Below are positions 24,261-32,952 of a stretch of DNA of 64,000 nucleotides, in pieces (the first letter of the stretch is position 1; each line of letters begins with the position of its first letter). Both the position numbers and the translations under genes were made by a program. The notes under the pieces are model-generated. The model saw nothing but the letters and a program-made list of their open reading frames with translations. It was not told the DNA's origin and searched no databases. Location of the stretch: NCBI GenBank assembly GCA_047639555.1, contig JBLIOE010000011.1:1-64000 (forward strand), written 5' to 3'. The stretch comes from JAJRXC01 sp047639555 (lineage in GTDB: Bacteria; Actinomycetota; Acidimicrobiia; Acidimicrobiales; Aldehydirespiratoraceae).

Positions 24261-25865
24261 ATGCAGCGAAGCTTCAATCTCGCGGATCTCTTTGAGGGTG
24301 CCGTCGAGGCGATCGGACAACAAGACGCGATCGTCACGGCCGGGGCAGACGACCCCGTCCAACGCCGTTCTTACGCCGAGCTCGATGCGCGGGCGAATCA
24401 GGTCGCCCACGTGTTGTCGGGTCTCGGAATCGGGGCCGGTGATCATGTCGCGGTGCACGCGATGAACTGTGTGGAGTTCATGGAGATCACCCTGGGTGTC
24501 TTCAAGCTGCGGGCCGTTCCCGTCAACGGCAACTTTCGTTACACGACGGACGAGTTGAAGTACGTCTTCGACGATGCCGAGGTGAAGGCCGTCTTTTCGC
24601 AGACCGGCATTCGCGATGAAGCGGCTACGGCTGCTGGCGGTCGGCCGCTTATCACGATCGGTCAGGACTATGAGGACACGATTGCGGGTGCGTCCACCGA
24701 ACGACCCGACATTGGGGCCCGGTCGGGCGACGATCGCTACCTGCTCTACACGGGTGGCACCACGGGTATGCCGAAGGGCGTGGTCTGGCGCCATGAAGAT
24801 GTCTTCTTTGGTGCGTTGGGCGGCACCGGCGCGCCGCGCCAAGGCCTTCCAAAACTCGAAAGCCCTGACGACATCGGTGCGTTCGTTACGAAGGGAACCG
24901 GCATTACCCGCCGTCTCCCGCTCTGCCCGCTCATTCACGGTGGCGCGCAATGGATTGCCCTCACGTGCCTACTGACCGGCGGTACGTGTTTGCTGACCAC
25001 CGATGCTTCGCTCGACCCCAGCTCGGCGCTCCGGCTCGCGGCTGATGAAGACGCCGAGTTCCTCATGATCATTGGCGACGCAGTGGCCCTGCCGCTCGCG
25101 GCCGAGCTCCGGCGAAATCACACGCTCTACGACCTCTCCGGGCTTCGCCTGATTTCGTCCTCCGGAGCGATTCTCTCGCCCGCGGTGAAAGCCTCGCTGG
25201 AGGAGTATCTCCCGGCGGTAAAGATCATCGACCGGTTCGGGGCATCCGAGACCGGTGGGCAGGGTCGAATCAAACGCTCTCCCGACGGGCGGGGGCCGCT
25301 GCAGCTCATTGCCGACGAGCACACGACGGTCATCACCGACAGCGGGAGCCGGGTGACCCCAGGGTCGGGTGACCAGGGAAAGCTTGCCCGCAGCGGATGG
25401 ATCCCGCTTGGTTATTGGAAGGACGAAGCGAAGACCGCCGCCACATTTCCGACCGTCGATGGCGTTCGTTACTCGATGCCCGGCGACATGGCGACGATCG
25501 AGGCCGACGGAACGATCTCCGTGTTCGGCCGCGGCTCGATGGTGATCAACACCGGTGGCGAGAAGGTCTTTCCTGAGGAGGTTGAAGCGGCCGTCAAGGG
25601 ACATCCCGCGGTGTTCGACTCGCTGGTGGTTGGTGTTCCCGACGAACGGTTTGGTGCCCGAGTCGCCGCCGTAATCTCGATCGCCGAAGGGGCAGTAGCG
25701 CCGTCGGCCGAGGAGCTGGCCGACCATTGCCGCTCGGTGATTGCCGGCTACAAGGTGCCCCGTCTCCTTGTGGTGGCCGAACGGGTGGAGCGAAAGGTCA
25801 CGGGTAAAGGCGACTACCCCTGGGCGAAAGCGGCGGCCCTGGCGGCAGTCGAGGCGGCAACCTGA
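24261..25865 (+). CDS. FadD-type acyl-CoA synthetase
   Basis: A 534-residue AMP-forming acyl-CoA ligase of the actinobacterial FadD group. The P-loop is YTGGTTGMPKG at 163-173, followed by VVWRHEDVFF characteristic of this subgroup; FGASETGGQG, then RYSMPGDMATIEADG, and the C-terminal catalytic Lys region VERKVTGKGDYPW. Start 24261 is chosen because the sequence before it is not ligase-like, although the frame opens at 24213. Its stop shares a base with the start of the double acyl-CoA dehydrogenase (TGATG), so the acid it activates is probably the substrate of that enzyme. Confidence 0.93.
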   Translation: MQRSFNLADLFEGAVEAIGQQDAIVTAGADDPVQRRSYAELDARANQVAHVLSGLGIGAGDHVAVHAMNCVEFMEITLGVFKLRAVPVNGNFRYTTDELKYVFDDAEVKAVFSQTGIRDEAATAAGGRPLITIGQDYEDTIAGASTERPDIGARSGDDRYLLYTGGTTGMPKGVVWRHEDVFFGALGGTGAPRQGLPKLESPDDIGAFVTKGTGITRRLPLCPLIHGGAQWIALTCLLTGGTCLLTTDASLDPSSALRLAADEDAEFLMIIGDAVALPLAAELRRNHTLYDLSGLRLISSSGAILSPAVKASLEEYLPAVKIIDRFGASETGGQGRIKRSPDGRGPLQLIADEHTTVITDSGSRVTPGSGDQGKLARSGWIPLGYWKDEAKTAATFPTVDGVRYSMPGDMATIEADGTISVFGRGSMVINTGGEKVFPEEVEAAVKGHPAVFDSLVVGVPDERFGARVAAVISIAEGAVAPSAEELADHCRSVIAGYKVPRLLVVAERVERKVTGKGDYPWAKAAALAAVEAAT

Positions 25866-27967
25866 TGTCGCTCGCGCTCACTGATGATCATGCGGCCCTG
25901 GCCGATACCGCGCGCCGCTGGGTCGACTCGGTGGTCGGTGCGCCGGGGGTGCGAGCGGGGATCGATGATGACCCGGTCGCGGCATTCGCCCACTGGAACG
26001 CGATGGTCGACATGGGCTGGCCCGCCCTTCACGGGCCCGAGGAGTTCGGTGGCCAGGGGTTTGCCCTCGCCGATCTCGCAATCGTGCTGGAGGAATGTGG
26101 CCGTGGGCTCGTGCCCGGTCCGCTGATCCCCACCGCGCTCGCGGTAGCGGTGTTGCGCGAGTCGGCACCGTCCTCGTGGCGAGACGACTGGTTGCGCCGA
26201 CTCAGCGCGGGTGAGACCGCGGCCGTGGGGCTACACCCGGGCGACGGTGGTTCATTCGCGAGCGTCCTCGGTGCTCGCGGCGCGGCGCTCACAATTGTCC
26301 CAACAACCGAAGGCTGGCAGGGGTACGACGCGGCCCAGGTTTCGATCGTCGACGAAACGGGCATCGACCTCATGCGACCGGTCGCGACGATCGAGGTTGC
26401 TGGTCCGGGTATGGCGATCGAGATCGAGACCGACCGGGTCCACGACCTGGCAACACTGGTGCTCGCGGCCGAAGCAATCGGCGTCGGCGCGTGGTGTGTT
26501 GAGACTGCGTCGTCGTACGCCCGCGAGCGAGTGCAGTTCGGTCGACCGATTGGTCAGTTTCAGGGTGTGAAGCATCGCTGCGCCGACATGTTGGCGGCAC
26601 TCGAACTCGCTCGGGCCATCACGTGGGACGCACTACGTGGTGGGGAGTCAGACGAAGAGCGGCTGGCGATCGCCGCGGTTGGCGCAATCGTCCCCGCCTC
26701 GATTGTTGAGATTGCGAAGGACTGCATTCAGGTGCTTGGCGGCATCGGATTCACCTGGGAGCACGATGCCCATATAGCGCTTCGGCGCATGGTGGCCACG
26801 AAGGCGTTGCTCCCGCCAGCTACGACGAGGCAAGCCGAGGTTGCGACGGCCGTCGCTGCTGGTGTGCAGCGCCGCCTGCCGGTCGAACTCCCCGAGGCGG
26901 CGGAGGCAATCCGGCCACAGGTCGCGGCGTGGATCGCCGCGCTGAAGGAACGCCCTGGCCCGGAATGGAACACGGTCGTCGCCGACGAGGGTTATCTCGC
27001 GCCTCATTGGCCCCGTCCGTGGGGGCGAGGGGCGAGTGCGGTCGAACAGGTGGTCATCGACCAGGAGTTCACGGCCGCCGGAGTTCGTCGGCCGCACCTG
27101 CAGGTGGCGGCGTGGGCCCTGCCCACCCTTCTCGCCCACGGCACATCCGAGCAGCAGGATCGCTGGATGGGCCCGTCACTGCGCCAGGAGATCATGTGGT
27201 GTCAGCTCTTCTCCGAGCCGGAGGCGGGCTCGGATCTCGCCGCACTGCGAATGAAAGCGATCCGTGACGGTGACGGTTGGCGGCTCACCGGTCAGAAGGT
27301 TTGGACGTCGATGGCCCACACGGCCGACTGGGGGATCTGCCTGGCCCGCACCTCGCCCGACAAGCCGAATCACGACGGCATTACATGCTTTTTCGTCGAC
27401 ATGCGCACGCCCGGCATCGAGGTTCGGCCGCTGCGGGAGATCAACGGCGATGCCTGGTTCAACGAGGTGTTCTTCGATGACGTATTCGTGCCCGATGACT
27501 GTGTGATCGGTACCGTTGATGACGGCTGGCGAGCGGGTCGCACCACACTCGCCAACGAGCGAGTCTCGATGGGTTCCGGCGCGTCAATCGGTGCGGGAGT
27601 GCTTGCCCTCGTTGAGGTTCTCGATGAGCAGGCGTCCGACCACGATCGGGCCAACGTGGGCCGTCTGCTGGCGCGCGATGCCGCGCTCACTGCCCTTCGT
27701 CGCCGCATGACCATTCGTTCGCTGGCTGGCGCCGATGCCGGGCCGGAGGCAAGCGTTGTCAAGCTCCTCGGTGTATTGCACGATCAGGACGTGCAGGAGG
27801 CCGGTGTGGAGCTACTCGGTCCGGCCGCGGCAGCGGCCACCGGGGAAGCCCGTGGGTGGGTGAGCGCCTTCCTGTGGAACCGCAGCCTGACTATTGCTGG
27901 CGGCACCAGCGAGGTGCAACGCAACGTGATTGGCGAACGACTGCTCGGCCTGCCCCGCGACGTCTAG
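25865..27967 (+). CDS. Double-length (fused two-domain) acyl-CoA dehydrogenase
   Basis: A 700-residue protein of two acyl-CoA dehydrogenase units in tandem. Unit 1 (about 1-340) ends with RVQFGRPIGQFQGVKHR and CIQVLGGIGFTWEHD, the usual C-terminal domain. Unit 2 (about 355-700) has CQLFSEPEAGSDLAALRMKA, QKVWTSMA and TIAGGTSEVQRNVIGERLLG. The layout matches mycobacterial FadE34-type enzymes, where one polypeptide replaces the usual heterotetramer of two different subunits. Alpha,beta-dehydrogenation of a bulky acyl-CoA with FAD is expected. It is coupled to the FadD gene by a one-base overlap. Confidence 0.93.
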   Translation: MSLALTDDHAALADTARRWVDSVVGAPGVRAGIDDDPVAAFAHWNAMVDMGWPALHGPEEFGGQGFALADLAIVLEECGRGLVPGPLIPTALAVAVLRESAPSSWRDDWLRRLSAGETAAVGLHPGDGGSFASVLGARGAALTIVPTTEGWQGYDAAQVSIVDETGIDLMRPVATIEVAGPGMAIEIETDRVHDLATLVLAAEAIGVGAWCVETASSYARERVQFGRPIGQFQGVKHRCADMLAALELARAITWDALRGGESDEERLAIAAVGAIVPASIVEIAKDCIQVLGGIGFTWEHDAHIALRRMVATKALLPPATTRQAEVATAVAAGVQRRLPVELPEAAEAIRPQVAAWIAALKERPGPEWNTVVADEGYLAPHWPRPWGRGASAVEQVVIDQEFTAAGVRRPHLQVAAWALPTLLAHGTSEQQDRWMGPSLRQEIMWCQLFSEPEAGSDLAALRMKAIRDGDGWRLTGQKVWTSMAHTADWGICLARTSPDKPNHDGITCFFVDMRTPGIEVRPLREINGDAWFNEVFFDDVFVPDDCVIGTVDDGWRAGRTTLANERVSMGSGASIGAGVLALVEVLDEQASDHDRANVGRLLARDAALTALRRRMTIRSLAGADAGPEASVVKLLGVLHDQDVQEAGVELLGPAAAAATGEARGWVSAFLWNRSLTIAGGTSEVQRNVIGERLLGLPRDV

Positions 27968-28004
27968 CTCCGCCGGGTGCGTCGAGCGACCCGAGGCCAA
28001 CCGG

Positions 28005-28010
28005 TAGCGT
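28005..28010 (+). promoter_or_regulatory. Putative -10 box (TAGCGT), leaderless, lipoprotein gene at 28017
   Basis: TAGCGT, six bases (ggcccg), then the ATG. A TANNNT match at the recurrent spacing; no -35 seen. Confidence 0.4.
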
Positions 28011-28016
28011 GGCCCG

Positions 28017-28979
28017 ATGGCCCGTACCCCCCTGCTCCGCCTTCTCTCGATCCTGTTTGTGTTTGCGTTGATCGCTTCCTCATGTAGCGACGATGCAACT
28101 CCAACCGCGGTTGATCCGCCCGCCGACGAAGTGTCGGATCCGGCGGAGAACCCGGACGTCGCCGCCGAGACTGAACCCGACGACGCCCCGGTGAGCGACG
28201 ATGACACTCCGGTGGTCGACGACGATATGGGCGATGATCCGACGCCCCAAGCCGGCCCTTACTGCACGCTCTCGGCAGAGGCCGTTGCCGAGCGTGATGA
28301 CTTCGATGCGCTGACCGCCACTCCCGAGAGTGTGGAGCGTTACTACCGGGCTCAGGCCGACCTGCTCGAGCAGGCCGCGATCGTGGTGCCCGACGTGATC
28401 GCAGATGACCTCGCGGTTCTCGTCGACCTGATCGATCAGACGATCGCCATTCTCGAGCCGACCGGCTGGGACGTAGTGGGTTCGGTCGATGCGCTCACTC
28501 CGCTCTATGAGTCGTCCGAGGCGTCGACGGCGGGCGCGGCACTCGACGACTTCGACGAGTCGATCTGTGGCCGTGTTCTTGACGAGGCGCTGCCTGACGA
28601 GAGCGTGCCGCCGCCCGGACTCATCGATGTTCCGGCTGAGGCGCAGGCATATTGTGCGCGCTCGTTTGCTCTCGCTGAGCAGGGAGCGGTTCCCGCGGGT
28701 GACTCCGCCGAAGAGGCAGAGCAGTTCTATTCCAGTCTCGTTGCCCAGCTTGATTCGATGATCGAAGTTGCGCCCGCGGAGATTCTCACCGACGTCATGT
28801 TTCTGCAGTCCAGCTTCCAGATGGTCTACGACATCCTCGCCGCGGCCGAGTGGGACCTTGCGGCGGGGCTCGGTGATGTTGAAGCGTGGGCGGCCGACCC
28901 GCAGGTCGCGGATGCGATGGACGATTCCATCGATCGGCTGAGCAGCTATGACAGCGACGTCTGTGGGATCGATTTCTAG
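28017..28979 (+). CDS. Lipoprotein with two copies of a helical domain (hypothetical)
   Basis: A 320-residue lipoprotein with a leader of 22 residues ending SSC (C23), an acidic Asp/Pro/Glu-rich linker to about residue 80 that includes a DDDMGDD stretch like the small lipoprotein at 68, then two similar helical units. Unit 1 begins YCTLSAEA, has ERYYRAQADLLEQAAIVVPD, and ends with ICG. Unit 2 begins YCARSFAL, has QFYSSLVAQLDSMIEVAPAE, and ends with VCG. Each has an N-terminal and a C-terminal Cys that could pair. No family known to me. It may be a surface binding or stability protein. It is convergent with the oxidoreductase at 29005. Confidence 0.75.
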   Translation: MARTPLLRLLSILFVFALIASSCSDDATPTAVDPPADEVSDPAENPDVAAETEPDDAPVSDDDTPVVDDDMGDDPTPQAGPYCTLSAEAVAERDDFDALTATPESVERYYRAQADLLEQAAIVVPDVIADDLAVLVDLIDQTIAILEPTGWDVVGSVDALTPLYESSEASTAGAALDDFDESICGRVLDEALPDESVPPPGLIDVPAEAQAYCARSFALAEQGAVPAGDSAEEAEQFYSSLVAQLDSMIEVAPAEILTDVMFLQSSFQMVYDILAAAEWDLAAGLGDVEAWAADPQVADAMDDSIDRLSSYDSDVCGIDF

Positions 28980-29004
28980 CGATCTCGCCACCCCGCTTCT
29001 GTGG

Positions 29005-29916
29005 TTATGTCGCGTTGATGATCTGCTCGCCGTAGCGCTCCAGAGTTTCGATCGCATGGTCGATCGAATCGCCAGGAATCTGCACGCTGCTCCAGTTCAC
29101 GCCGAGGGTTGCGAGTTCGGCGAGCCCTTCTCGATGAGCATCGACGTGAAACGAGTCGTCGGCCGGTGACCCGCCCTTGGAAGTGCCGAAACTGACATCG
29201 ATGCTGTCGCGATCTCGTCCGGCTTCGTCAACATGGCGCCAGAGGTAATCGAGCATCTCTGCGAGGTCTTCGACCGTTTCTAGCGGTGGGGTTTTTGCCG
29301 TGCCGGCCAGCTGGCGGGGTGCGGGAAACGGCACCCACCCGTCGGCTGACTGCGCGACGCGCCGTCGTGAGAGCTGGCTGTTGCCGCCGATCCAAATCGG
29401 GACATGGCCGGGTTGGGGGTTGGCGGTCTGGCCATGAGCCGTGAAGGTCGAACCCTCGTAGGCGAAGTCGTCCGCGGTCCACACGCCTCGCAGCACATCG
29501 ATCGCTTCGTCGAAGATCTTGTTGCGGTGATCGAAGTCAACACCAAGCGCCTTGTACTCACCCTTGAGATAACCGGTGCCCACCGCCAGTGTGAATCGTT
29601 GGTCGGAAAGGGCGTCGATGGTGGCGACGGCCTTCGCCACGAGAAAAGGATTCCGATAGGGCAACACCACGACGTTGGGGATCAGTCGAATCGTCTCGGT
29701 GACTGCAGCGACAAAGGCCAGTGCCGCGAAGGGGTCGAGGGCATCGTGGCCGCCGGCTTGAAGCCATCGGTCGGTTGGTGCCGGGTGATCGGTGAATCCA
29801 ATGCCGGAGAATCCTGAGCGCTCGGCCGCCTGAGCGAATCGGACGAGGCCGTCTTTCGTCAGGAACTCGGGGTTGTACGGATGGGTGACCAGTGGGTACG
29901 TGACGGAGAACTTCAC
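29005..29916 (-). CDS. LLM-class flavin-dependent oxidoreductase (second copy)
   Basis: A 303-residue luciferase-like monooxygenase starting VKFSVTYPLVTHPYN. GFTDHPAPTDRWL, then LPYRNPFLVAKAVATIDALS, FTLAVGTGYLKGEY and VPIWIGGNS are typical family blocks, and the F420-dependent subgroup is plausible. The GTG start overlaps the FGGY kinase stop by four bases. The frame is open for another 76 residues upstream inside that gene, but this is low-complexity Arg/Gly-rich sequence and is rejected. A flavin oxidoreductase coupled to a sugar kinase is an unusual pairing. Confidence 0.88.
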   Translation of the reverse strand: MKFSVTYPLVTHPYNPEFLTKDGLVRFAQAAERSGFSGIGFTDHPAPTDRWLQAGGHDALDPFAALAFVAAVTETIRLIPNVVVLPYRNPFLVAKAVATIDALSDQRFTLAVGTGYLKGEYKALGVDFDHRNKIFDEAIDVLRGVWTADDFAYEGSTFTAHGQTANPQPGHVPIWIGGNSQLSRRRVAQSADGWVPFPAPRQLAGTAKTPPLETVEDLAEMLDYLWRHVDEAGRDRDSIDVSFGTSKGGSPADDSFHVDAHREGLAELATLGVNWSSVQIPGDSIDHAIETLERYGEQIINAT

Positions 29917-31250
29917 TGCTCGGAGGCCTCTCGGAAGGTGATGTAGCGCTCGATCGCAGCCTCGGCATATTCGGGCCGCGGTATCACGCGATGACTGATC
30001 TTGGCCCAGCCGCCGTTCGCGGCCGAGTCGGTCGACAGATTCGCGGTCTGGCGAGCAACGAGCGCGGCGCCCAGGGCCGCACCCGCCGCGGTTGCGGACA
30101 CGTCGACCGGAAGCCCTGTGGTATCGGCCAGCGCCTGCATCCACGCGGGCGACATCGTGCCGCCGGCCGTTGCGACGATGCGTTGCGGAGCGGAATCGCG
30201 GGCGAGGAGTTGGTCGTGGGCGAGATCGAGATGGTGACGGACCACAAACCCCGCGGCGTCATACGCCGCGGCGAGGATGGCGGCCGGGTCGTGCCCGAGA
30301 CCGAAGTCGATCAGCCGGGCTTCCTTGTCTGGGTCGTGGAACGGCGTGCGTTCGCCGCGGAGATAGGGCAGCCAGACCGGTCGTGAGGACGGCCCGACCG
30401 CCAACACGTCGGCCTGGTCGGGGTCGCCGGTGATCCGACGAACATGATCAATGAACAGGCCGCCCGCGTTGCTGGCACCACCCACGGCCATCATCTTGTT
30501 GACGGCGTACGGGATCGTCCAGAGTCCGGGAACGTCGAACCAATGGGGAGTGAGAGCCATCGGTATGAGGGTCGTGCCGCAGACAACAAGCACGTCGCCG
30601 GCCTTGGATGCGTCGGCCACGCTCTGTTCGCCGAGGACATCGATGGTTCCCCCGGACACCTCTGTGGCGCCCCGCCGCCCGATAGTGAGAGCCCCCGGCA
30701 TGAATGAGGGGAGCTGTTCCGATCGCAGGCCCAGTTCGGTTAAGAGTTCGGTATCCCATCCGGTGCCGGTGAATAGAGGGGCCATGGTGGTGGCGGTGGC
30801 CGTGTCGATCGCGCCGACGCCACACAGCGCATGATTCGCCACCGCCTGGGCCGGCCACAGCGCGGCGACACCAGGGCGGCCGAGGAGGGCACGGGCGAAG
30901 CCGACCACTTCACCGGTGATCGTGCCGTCGACCGCAGTGCTGTGGCCCCGCTTATCGCCGTAGAGCACACCTTCAGTAACGGGGATCCCCGCGTCATTGA
31001 CGCCACACAGCGAGGGGACCATCGCGGAAACCGTCACGGCGGCAATGTCGAGTCCTTCACTCACCGTGTGCCACGCCTGGAGGACGCCATCAACCCAAGC
31101 GGCCTTCGCATCGTGTTCAAACGTGTCTCGATCAGGCGCGCGGATCTCGTGCGGAACCCTTGTCTGGGCGAGGATCTTCCCGTCGCCGTCCGCAGCTACG
31201 GCCTTGACGGACGTGGTGCCGATATCGATGCCTACGGTGATGTCACTCAA
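29913..31250 (-). CDS. FGGY-family carbohydrate kinase
   Basis: A 445-residue xylulokinase-like kinase. VGIDIGTTSVKAVAAD (phosphate-1 loop) opens the protein, GGASNAGGLF and VATAGGTMSPAWMQALAD are the second ATP-domain blocks, and ERTPFHDPD the typical mid-protein segment. It should phosphorylate a sugar, sugar alcohol or sugar acid. The start is TTG at 31250 with an A/G-rich stretch upstream; no ATG is better placed. It is divergent from a 2-hydroxyacid dehydrogenase and class II aldolase (31292-32940). The three enzymes together suggest oxidation, phosphorylation and retro-aldol cleavage of a polyol or sugar acid. Confidence 0.93.
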   Translation of the reverse strand: MSDITVGIDIGTTSVKAVAADGDGKILAQTRVPHEIRAPDRDTFEHDAKAAWVDGVLQAWHTVSEGLDIAAVTVSAMVPSLCGVNDAGIPVTEGVLYGDKRGHSTAVDGTITGEVVGFARALLGRPGVAALWPAQAVANHALCGVGAIDTATATTMAPLFTGTGWDTELLTELGLRSEQLPSFMPGALTIGRRGATEVSGGTIDVLGEQSVADASKAGDVLVVCGTTLIPMALTPHWFDVPGLWTIPYAVNKMMAVGGASNAGGLFIDHVRRITGDPDQADVLAVGPSSRPVWLPYLRGERTPFHDPDKEARLIDFGLGHDPAAILAAAYDAAGFVVRHHLDLAHDQLLARDSAPQRIVATAGGTMSPAWMQALADTTGLPVDVSATAAGAALGAALVARQTANLSTDSAANGGWAKISHRVIPRPEYAEAAIERYITFREASEQ

Positions 31251-31278
31251 CGGATTCTCTCTTTCCCCGCCGTGAAAC

Positions 31279-31284
31279 TAACGT
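31279..31284 (+). promoter_or_regulatory. Putative -10 box (TAACGT), leaderless, 2-hydroxyacid dehydrogenase gene
   Basis: TAACGT, seven bases (ctgcgtc), then the ATG at 31292. It lies in the 41-base region shared with the divergent FGGY kinase gene. Confidence 0.5.
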
Positions 31285-31291
31285 CTGCGTC

Positions 31292-32278
31292 ATGTTGCGA
31301 CCTACTGCGCTAGTAACCGCCCCGTTGCGAGGGCCCGCGCTCGACGATCTTCGCGCGGTCGTCGACGTCATTCTTGATCCATGGATCGACTATCGGCCAA
31401 TCAAGTTGCACGGCCCAGAGGATCTTGCGGCGCGCGTCCGTGAGACGGGCGCAACGATCCTGATCTGTGAAGCCGACTTCTGCATGGGCGAGGTGCTCGA
31501 CCTGCCGCTTACCGTGATCGGCTCCACCCGGGGCGACCCGACCAATGTCGACGTTGAGGCCGCAACCGCCGCGGGCATCCCGGTGGTGCACACCCCGGGT
31601 CGCAACGCCGACGCAGTCGCGGAGATGACGATCGCGATGTTGATGGGTGTCACCCGTCACCTGATCGCCGGGCATCGCGACATGGTCGAAGGAACGGTGC
31701 ACGGGGAATCTCTGCCGTATCAGCGTTACCGGGCATGGCAGGTCGCTGGTCGTACGATCGGCTTGGTTGGGCTCGGCGCGGTTGGTCGAGCCACAAAGTG
31801 GCGGCTCGAAGGCCTCGGCATGCGGGTGATTTCGGCCGACCCGTTTGCGGCCGAGGCCACGCACAGCCTCGAGGCGCTCGTCGCCGAAGCCGACGTCGTT
31901 TCGATGCACGCAGCCGTCACTCCCGAAACCTTCGGGATGATGAACGCCTCGGTGTTTGGGCAGATGAAACCCGGTGCGATCTATCTCAACTCCGCGCGGG
32001 CGGGTCTGCACAATGTCGATGACCTTGTTATTGCTCTCCAGAGCGGCCAGGTCGGCGCGGCGGCCCTCGACCATGTCGACGGCGAGACTCTTCCCGACGG
32101 ACATCCGCTGCTCGGCACCGATGGTGTGGGATTGCCGAACGTGCTCCTCACGCCCCATATCGGCGGCGCTACGTTTGATGTCGAGACCCGCCAGACGGAG
32201 ATGATCGTGGCGGATGTCTTGGCGATTCTCGCGGGCGATCGGCCCGTCTACTGTAAGAACCCTGAGGTATTCGCATGA
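31292..32278 (+). CDS. D-isomer-specific 2-hydroxyacid dehydrogenase
   Basis: A 328-residue NAD-dependent dehydrogenase. The Rossmann motif GLVGLGAVGRAT contains GLGAVG at 160-165. The catalytic Arg is in NSARAGLHNVDDL, the Glu in DGETLPDGHPLL, and the His in LLTPHIGGAT. All three catalytic residues are present. The family reduces or oxidises 2-keto/2-hydroxy acids, including phosphorylated sugar acids. The stop overlaps the class II aldolase start (ATGA). With the kinase across the divergent promoter it forms a compact carbohydrate-acid module. Confidence 0.92.
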   Translation: MLRPTALVTAPLRGPALDDLRAVVDVILDPWIDYRPIKLHGPEDLAARVRETGATILICEADFCMGEVLDLPLTVIGSTRGDPTNVDVEAATAAGIPVVHTPGRNADAVAEMTIAMLMGVTRHLIAGHRDMVEGTVHGESLPYQRYRAWQVAGRTIGLVGLGAVGRATKWRLEGLGMRVISADPFAAEATHSLEALVAEADVVSMHAAVTPETFGMMNASVFGQMKPGAIYLNSARAGLHNVDDLVIALQSGQVGAAALDHVDGETLPDGHPLLGTDGVGLPNVLLTPHIGGATFDVETRQTEMIVADVLAILAGDRPVYCKNPEVFA

Positions 32279-32940
32279 GCGAGATCAAACAGGCGGTCGT
32301 TGATACCGCGAACGAGATGTATGCCACCGGCCTGGTGGTCGGTACCGCGGGCAATGTGTCGGCCCGGCTCGCCGACGGGTCAGTGGCCATGACACCGTCG
32401 TCGGTTCCGTACCCCGACATCACCGTCGACGGCCTCGCCATTGTCGACCTCGCCGGTGAGATCGTGGAGGGATCCGCTCGGCCGTCGAGCGAGAAGGCGA
32501 TGCACCTCAACTGTTATGCCACGTTCCCGGAAGTGGGCGGCGTGGTGCACTGTCATCCGGCCCACGCATCGATGTTCGCGATCGCCCGTAAGGCGATCCC
32601 GGCCTGCATCGAAGAAGTCATCATCTACGTCGGCGGCGATGTTCCCGTCGCGGCATACCAAACGACGGGTTCCGCCGAACTGGCCGAAGAGGTCGTTCTG
32701 CACCTCGGCGACCGCGGTGCCGTGCTGATGGCGAACCACGGTCTGCTCTGCGTCGGAAAATCGGCGGCGGACGCGCTGCACACGGCGGCGGTCGTGGAAC
32801 ACACCGCGAAGATCGTCGCCGGAGCGGAACAACTCGGTGGTGTGGCGCCGCTACCCGCCGAGATCGTCAAGAACTTCACCAACATCTACGCCATGATTCG
32901 CAGTGGTTGGAAACCGCCGCATCGGGCCGAAACATCCTGA
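32275..32940 (+). CDS. Class II aldolase (fuculose-phosphate-aldolase type)
   Basis: A 221-residue class II aldolase. E73 in PSSEKAMH, the Zn ligands H92 and H94 in VHCHPAH, and H155 in NHGLLCVG occupy the same numbers as in E. coli FucA, and the N-terminal VVGTAGNVSARL binds the phosphate. All catalytic residues are present, so retro-aldol cleavage of a phosphorylated sugar or sugar acid is likely, giving dihydroxyacetone phosphate, glycolaldehyde or pyruvate depending on substrate. It is coupled to the dehydrogenase at 31292; the enoyl-CoA hydratase follows after 12 bases. Confidence 0.93.
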   Translation: MSEIKQAVVDTANEMYATGLVVGTAGNVSARLADGSVAMTPSSVPYPDITVDGLAIVDLAGEIVEGSARPSSEKAMHLNCYATFPEVGGVVHCHPAHASMFAIARKAIPACIEEVIIYVGGDVPVAAYQTTGSAELAEEVVLHLGDRGAVLMANHGLLCVGKSAADALHTAAVVEHTAKIVAGAEQLGGVAPLPAEIVKNFTNIYAMIRSGWKPPHRAETS

Positions 32941-32952
32941 GAGGGGACAGCA

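Noticed and set aside
29917..30144. N-terminal extension of the flavin oxidoreductase at 29005
   Set aside because: Low-complexity Arg/Gly sequence inside the FGGY kinase gene; the GTG at 29916 with a GTGA overlap fits the family start.
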